Source: an uncultured Clostridium sp. (GTDB lineage Bacteria > Bacillota > Clostridia > Lachnospirales > Lachnospiraceae). From it: DNA of 55,499 bases. Within the stretch, counting starts at the first letter, position 1. Each line of letters starts with the position of its first letter. The DNA lies in assembly GCA_947644195.1 (NCBI GenBank), contig CANRZB010000018.1:1-55499 (forward strand), in the 5' to 3' direction. The position numbers and the translations under genes were made by a program. Positions 50,764 to 55,499 of the stretch are shown here, piece after piece. The notes beneath the pieces are model-generated. The model searched no databases and was not told the DNA's origin. It saw only the letters and a program-made list of their open reading frames with translations.

Positions 50764-53700
50764 ATGAAATTAAACATGAATACCTTAGGAATCGATATCG
50801 GTTCCACGACAGTCAAAATTGCGATATTAAATAAGGAAGGAGAAATCATATTCTCCGATTACCAAAGACACTATGCTAATATACAAGAAACCTTAGCAGG
50901 AATCATTGCAAAGGCATATGACGAATTTGGCGACATTCCGGTTGCACCGGTGATTACCGGCTCCGGCGGACTGACGCTCTCGAAACATCTGGGTATCCCC
51001 TTTGTACAAGAAGTGGTCGCCGTTGCCACGTCCCTCAAGGACTTTGCACCACATACGGACGTAGCCATCGAACTGGGCGGCGAAGATGCCAAGATTATAT
51101 ATTTTACCGGCGGAATAGACCAGAGAATGAATGGAATCTGTGCCGGCGGTACCGGCTCCTTCATTGATCAGATGGCTTCCCTGTTAAAGACAGATGCCCG
51201 TGGATTGAATGAATATGCCAAAAACTATAAAGCAATCTACCCGATCGCTGCCCGCTGCGGCGTATTTGCCAAAACGGATATCCAGCCGTTAATTAACGAG
51301 GGGGCTACCAAAGAAGATTTGTCCGCCTCTATCTTTCAGGCAGTGGTCAATCAAACCATCAGCGGCCTTGCCTGCGGAAAACCAATCCGCGGCAATGTAG
51401 CGTTCCTGGGGGGGCCTCTGCATTTCCTAACCGAACTCAAACAGGCTTTTATCCGCACATTAAATTTAGAGGGAGACCAGATTATCGCACCAGATCACTC
51501 GCATCTGTTTGCCGCTTCCGGCGCCGCCATGAATGCGCAGAGTGAAAACATGTCTTCCCTGGGGAAACTGCATGAAGATCTTTCCCAGGAGATCCATATG
51601 GAATTTGAAGTAACCCGCATGGAACCTTTATTCCGAAATGAGGAAGAGTATCAAGAATTCTTGCGAAAACATGCGGAAAATAATGTGAAAAAGGGAGACT
51701 TTTCTACCTACAAAGGCGATCTATTCCTGGGAATTGACGCCGGTTCCACAACGACCAAGGTTGCAGTTATTGGCGAAGATGGCTCCCTGTTATATTCTTT
51801 CTATAGCAATAATAATGGCAGTCCGCTGAAAACTGCAATCAAAGCCTTGAAAGAGATCTATCGCAAAATGCCAGAAGATGCACAGATTGTCCGCTCCTGC
51901 TCTACCGGATACGGAGAGGCTTTATTAAAGTCTGCCCTGCTTCTGGACGAAGGGGAAGTAGAGACCGTGGCGCACTATAACGCTGCCGCTTTCTTTGAAC
52001 CGGAGGTAGACTGTATCCTGGATATCGGCGGGCAGGATATGAAATGTATTAAGATTAAAAACCAGTCGGTCGATAAAGTACAGCTCAACGAAGCCTGCTC
52101 CTCCGGCTGTGGCTCTTTCATCGAAACCTTTGCCAAATCTCTGAACTATGAGGTTGCAGATTTTGCCAAGGTTGCTTTATTTGCCGAGAATCCCATTGAC
52201 CTGGGATCCCGCTGTACTGTATTTATGAATTCTAAGGTAAAGCAGGCCCAGAAAGAAGGAGCCAGCGTTGCCGATATTTCTGCCGGACTGGCATATTCCG
52301 TCATTAAAAATGCCCTGCTCAAAGTAATTAAATTGACCGATCCGAAAGATCTGGGCGAGAAAGTCGTTGTACAGGGAGGAACGTTCTACAATGACGCTGT
52401 CCTGCGCAGTTTTGAACGGATCTCCGGGTGTAAGGCAGTCCGCCCGGATATTGCCGGTATCATGGGCGCATTTGGCGCTGCTCTGATTGCCAGGGATCAT
52501 TATACCGGGCAGGAAAGTACGATGCTGACGATCGACCAGATCAACGAACTGCGCTTTGAAACCAGTATGTCCCGCTGTAAAGGATGCACCAACCACTGCC
52601 TGTTGACAATTAACCGTTTTACCGGCGGCAGACAATTTATTTCCGGAAACCGCTGTGAGCGGGGAATCGGCGGTGAAAAGAATAAGAAAAGCGTTCCGAA
52701 TTTATTTGATTATAAAAACAAGCGGCTTTTCTCCCATTATAAACCATTGGATGAGGAACATGCAGTCCGTGGTACGGTAGGTATTCCTCGAGTCCTGAAT
52801 ATGTACGAGAACTATCCGTTCTGGTTTACTTTCTTTACAGATCTGGGATACCGTGTCATTCTCTCGCCGGAGTCCAGCCGTAAAATTTATGAGCTGGGGA
52901 TTGAATCCATTCCGAGTGAGTCTGAATGTTATCCTGCGAAACTGGCCCATGGACACATCTCCTGGCTGATTCGCCAGGGCTTAGACTATATTTTCTACCC
53001 TTGTGTTCCCTATGAAAGGTGCGAGGTAGAGGACGCAGGCAATCACTACAACTGTCCGATCGTGACGTCCTATGGGGAGAATATTAAAAATAATGTGGAA
53101 GAATTAAGGGAAGGCAGCATTACCTATCAGAACCCCTTCCTCTCCTTTGAGAGTGAAGAGATCCTGACGAAGCGACTGTGTGAATATTTCACGAAAGAAA
53201 ATGGAATGACAGAAACAGAAATTCGTCATGCCGCAGCCGCAGGATGGAAAGAAATGCAGACTGTCCGGGAAGAAATGACCGAGAAGGGGCGTGAAGTCCT
53301 GCAATATATGGAAGAAAATCATTGTCACGGTATCGTGCTGGCCGGACGTCCGTATCACACGGATCCGGAAATTAATCACGGAATCCCGGAACTCATTACT
53401 TCCTACGGGGTAGCTGTTCTAACCGAGGACAGCATATCGGAACTGGGAAATCTGGACCGCCCAACCATTGTTATGGATCAGTGGATGTATCATTCCCGCC
53501 TGTACAAAGCGGCTGCCTTTACGGCGACCAGACAGGATCTGGATCTGATACAGCTCAATTCCTTTGGCTGCGGTCTGGACGCCGTAACCACGGACCAGGT
53601 CAGCGATATCCTGACGAAGCAAAATAAGATTTATACGGTTTTAAAAATTGACGAAGTAAATAATCTGGGCGCAGCCCGAATTCGAATCCGTTCCCTGTTA

Positions 53701-55005
53701 GCCGCAGTGCGGGAGCGGGAACGCAAAAACATCTGCCCGGTATCACAGGATACTGCGCATCATCGGATCATTTTTACGGAGGAAATGCGCAAAGAGTATA
53801 CAATATTGGTACCACAGATGTCACCGATTCATTTTGACATTCTGGAACCAGCGCTGGCTTCCTGTGGTTATCATGTTGAAGTATTGCCAAGCACGCCGGA
53901 CTGCGTGGACTATGGATTGAAATACGTGAATAATGACGCCTGCTATCCCTCTCTGTTAGTGGTTGGACAATTCATGCAGGCATTGTTATCCGGCAAATAT
54001 GATCTAGACAAAGTAGCTCTCATTATCACCCAAACCGGCGGTGGCTGCCGTGCAACCAATTATATCGGTTTTATCCGCCGTGCTTTGGAAAAAGCAGGCA
54101 TGGGACAGATCCCGGTTATTTCCATGAGTGCCGGAATTGAGAAAAACCCTGGCTTGAAAATGAATCTCAAACTCGTCAACCGCGCAATGCAGGCATTAAT
54201 TTATGGTGACGTATTTATGCGGGTATTGTATCGTACCCGCCCCTATGAAGCAGTGCCAGGCTCTGCTAATGCCTTACATGAAAAATGGTTGAAGATCGTA
54301 CAGAAATCCGTTCAAAATGCGAACAAACGGGAGTTCAAGAAAAATATCCGTATGATTGTGGAGGAATTTGACAAACTGCCGCTTCGCGAAATCCAAAAAC
54401 CTCGTGTCGGCATTGTGGGTGAAATTTTAGTGAAATTTATGCCACTTGCCAACAACTTTCTGGTAGATCTGTTAGAGGCAGAGGGTGCAGAAGCTGTTTG
54501 CCCGGATCTGATTGATTTCTTTATGTATAGCTTATACAACGCCAATTTCAAAGCGGAGTATCTGGGCAAAAAGAAATCCAGTGCCCGGTTGAACAACACC
54601 CTGATCCGGCTCATTGAATGGTATCGCAAACCGGCAAGGGACGCACTGATTGCCAGTGAACGGTTTGAACCAATGGTACCAATTGAAACTTTGGCAGAAT
54701 ATGCTTCTCCGATCGTTTCCTGCGGAAACCAAACCGGAGAGGGCTGGTTCCTGACCGGTGAGATGATTGAGTTAATCCATTCCGGCGTACCAAACATTGT
54801 CTGCGCACAGCCATTTGGCTGCCTGCCAAATCATGTGGTAGGAAAAGGCGTAATTAAAGAGCTGCGCCACCAGTTCCCGGAATCTAATATCGTAGCAGTT
54901 GACTACGATCCGGGAGCCAGCGAAGTCAACCAGTTAAACCGCATTAAGCTGATGTTATCCACGGCTTCCAAGAATTTGGTTAAGACCGATCAGGAAACCA
55001 TTTAA
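50764..55005 (+). CDS. 2-hydroxyacyl-CoA dehydratase activase-type BadF/BadG/BcrA/BcrD ATPase, fused with DUF2229
   Basis: 1413 residues. Two actin-fold ATPase modules are in tandem: 1-265 ([41 protein letters not shown]) and 323-585 ([44 protein letters not shown]). The second keeps the Cys pair that binds [4Fe-4S] in HgdC. A Cys cluster ([18 protein letters not shown]) follows near 620, then the DUF2229 region ([34 protein letters not shown]) and a further dehydratase-related end ([30 protein letters not shown]). Such proteins inject an electron into 2-hydroxyacyl-CoA dehydratases; no dehydratase subunit is next to it. RBS GGGGAGG. Confidence 0.9.
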   Translation: MKLNMNTLGIDIGSTTVKIAILNKEGEIIFSDYQRHYANIQETLAGIIAKAYDEFGDIPVAPVITGSGGLTLSKHLGIPFVQEVVAVATSLKDFAPHTDVAIELGGEDAKIIYFTGGIDQRMNGICAGGTGSFIDQMASLLKTDARGLNEYAKNYKAIYPIAARCGVFAKTDIQPLINEGATKEDLSASIFQAVVNQTISGLACGKPIRGNVAFLGGPLHFLTELKQAFIRTLNLEGDQIIAPDHSHLFAASGAAMNAQSENMSSLGKLHEDLSQEIHMEFEVTRMEPLFRNEEEYQEFLRKHAENNVKKGDFSTYKGDLFLGIDAGSTTTKVAVIGEDGSLLYSFYSNNNGSPLKTAIKALKEIYRKMPEDAQIVRSCSTGYGEALLKSALLLDEGEVETVAHYNAAAFFEPEVDCILDIGGQDMKCIKIKNQSVDKVQLNEACSSGCGSFIETFAKSLNYEVADFAKVALFAENPIDLGSRCTVFMNSKVKQAQKEGASVADISAGLAYSVIKNALLKVIKLTDPKDLGEKVVVQGGTFYNDAVLRSFERISGCKAVRPDIAGIMGAFGAALIARDHYTGQESTMLTIDQINELRFETSMSRCKGCTNHCLLTINRFTGGRQFISGNRCERGIGGEKNKKSVPNLFDYKNKRLFSHYKPLDEEHAVRGTVGIPRVLNMYENYPFWFTFFTDLGYRVILSPESSRKIYELGIESIPSESECYPAKLAHGHISWLIRQGLDYIFYPCVPYERCEVEDAGNHYNCPIVTSYGENIKNNVEELREGSITYQNPFLSFESEEILTKRLCEYFTKENGMTETEIRHAAAAGWKEMQTVREEMTEKGREVLQYMEENHCHGIVLAGRPYHTDPEINHGIPELITSYGVAVLTEDSISELGNLDRPTIVMDQWMYHSRLYKAAAFTATRQDLDLIQLNSFGCGLDAVTTDQVSDILTKQNKIYTVLKIDEVNNLGAARIRIRSLLAAVRERERKNICPVSQDTAHHRIIFTEEMRKEYTILVPQMSPIHFDILEPALASCGYHVEVLPSTPDCVDYGLKYVNNDACYPSLLVVGQFMQALLSGKYDLDKVALIITQTGGGCRATNYIGFIRRALEKAGMGQIPVISMSAGIEKNPGLKMNLKLVNRAMQALIYGDVFMRVLYRTRPYEAVPGSANALHEKWLKIVQKSVQNANKREFKKNIRMIVEEFDKLPLREIQKPRVGIVGEILVKFMPLANNFLVDLLEAEGAEAVCPDLIDFFMYSLYNANFKAEYLGKKKSSARLNNTLIRLIEWYRKPARDALIASERFEPMVPIETLAEYASPIVSCGNQTGEGWFLTGEMIELIHSGVPNIVCAQPFGCLPNHVVGKGVIKELRHQFPESNIVAVDYDPGASEVNQLNRIKLMLSTASKNLVKTDQETI

Positions 55006-55023
55006 ATACAAAGAGGGAAAAGA

Positions 55024-55062
55024 AGGGTGTGACTCATTGTGAATCACACCCTCCCCTGTTTT
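55024..55062. terminator. Bidirectional terminator
   Basis: AGGGTGTGA (55024-55032) pairs with TCACACCCT (55044-55052). A CCCCTGTTTT tail follows on the plus strand and TTCTTTTCCC on the minus strand, so it stops both the activase and the gene at the right edge. Confidence 0.82.
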
Positions 55063-55099
55063 AGCGCTCCCATTTCCCGACAACTCCATGAAGCTATCA

Positions 55100-55499
55100 T
55101 TAATCCTTAAAATAATCGGCATTGAACGTATTCCCATTTTGCCTGTCTGCGTCTGCCGCAGATGTTCCAGGCTGTTCCGGGCGCCACGGTGTCTCATTTG
55201 GCGCTACCCCCATATTTTCCCGCTTGGGAGGTAATTCATTTTTTGTTACCGGAACTCTGTGATTCCCCCCTGCATCCTTCGCTTGCGGCATACTGCCAAA
55301 TGGCATCGTAGTTTCTTCCGATGGTCGATTCTCTCCTGTCATTCTATCTGTTTCTCTATTTGGAAAGGTGGAATAAACCCCTTCCATCGTCTGCTCTATG
55401 ATCCTGCCCTCTTTCTTTAGAGACCATAGCAACCAGGCAATTCCCGCCCCCAATACCAAGGTAACTGCCAAACCGCCCTCCATGCCAAAGGCACCGCCA
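55100..55499 (-). CDS. Membrane protein, C-terminal part (cut by the window edge)
   Basis: The reading frame stays open through the edge (GGAFG precedes the first ATG at 55483), so this is the 3' end of a longer gene. A membrane helix (GLAVTLVLGAGIAWLLWSL) is followed by a polar, Pro/Asn/Thr-rich tail of about 100 residues (KKEGRIIEQTMEG, VTKNELPPKRENMG, NADYFKD) that should lie in the cytoplasm or outside depending on orientation. Neither the family nor the full length can be judged. The convergent neighbour shares its terminator. Confidence 0.7.
   Translation of the reverse strand, partial: GGAFGMEGGLAVTLVLGAGIAWLLWSLKKEGRIIEQTMEGVYSTFPNRETDRMTGENRPSEETTMPFGSMPQAKDAGGNHRVPVTKNELPPKRENMGVAPNETPWRPEQPGTSAADADRQNGNTFNADYFKD

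Noticed and set aside
1-55499. rRNA, tRNA and CRISPR elements
   Set aside because: I looked along both strands for conserved rRNA stretches, tRNA cloverleaf ends (GGTTCRA with CCA) and direct repeats with spacers and recognised none.

Overview
The window looks like chromosomal DNA from a spore-forming anaerobe of the Lachnospiraceae (Clostridia). Reasons: a glycolytic gap-pgk-tpiA cluster beside anaerobic ribonucleotide reductase nrdD/nrdG; sporulation-type genes (spoIID-like, gerW with DUF2953, SpoVK-like AAA ATPase); a Cys4 form of ribosomal protein L28 followed by asp23-fakA-recG; a 2-hydroxyacyl-CoA dehydratase type activase; and strong GGAGG ribosome binding sites with TTGACA/TATAAT promoters at 16-17 bp spacing. 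Genus assignment is inference. Almost all genes from 4.2 to 50.5 kb lie on the minus strand.

Layout. 1-4.1 kb is an AT-richer, decayed accessory patch: a frameshifted IS3-family element, the C-terminal stub of a large serine recombinase, an intact RelB/ParE-like toxin-antitoxin pair, a broken UvrD-like helicase and a DUF3788 gene, closed by a bidirectional terminator. 4.2-7.7 kb is the glycolytic cluster (gap, then pgk, then tpiA) with stem-loops in both gaps. 7.8-15.4 kb holds an FkbM methyltransferase, nrdG, nrdD under a promoter with two NrdR-like boxes, mutY with a sigma-like gene, a secreted basic protein and a flavin reductase-like protein. 15.6-24.7 kb has a BrkB/YihY membrane protein, a SpoIID/LytB protein, a four-gene GldA/F/G-like ABC operon with DUF4340, a cyclophilin and an orphan CheY. 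24.8-35.3 kb is envelope, division and housekeeping: Nudix hydrolase, PBP2-type transpeptidase, FtsW/RodA, U32 peptidase, ZapA, a coiled-coil protein, coaD, rsmD and an AAA ATPase. 35.4-50.5 kb carries a large DUF6273 surface protein, recG, fakA, asp23, a 45-residue membrane peptide, rpmB, gerW-DUF2953 with two unknown genes, a 1075-residue double glycosyltransferase and a rhomboid-like protein with a zinc ribbon. 50.6-55.0 kb is a plus-strand 1413-residue BadF-type activase, and the right edge cuts a membrane protein gene.

How the genes work together. gap, pgk and tpiA supply lower glycolysis. NrdD/NrdG supply dNTPs without oxygen and appear to be under NrdR control. FtsW with the PBP forms a peptidoglycan synthase pair, and ZapA with the coiled-coil protein probably acts at the division site. 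The DUF2953-GerW pair and the SpoIID-like protein point to sporulation.

The most unusual things seen are: a three-arm repeat in the pgk-tpiA gap that allows two mutually exclusive RNA hairpins; a glycosyltransferase that fuses two GT-C modules around a discoidin-like insert; a sigma-like protein that ends before region 4; an uncharacterised pair of genes leading into DUF2953-gerW; and a remnant of a possible defence-island helicase. No rRNA, tRNA or CRISPR array was recognised. No clear-cut new multi-gene system is proven by the sequence alone.
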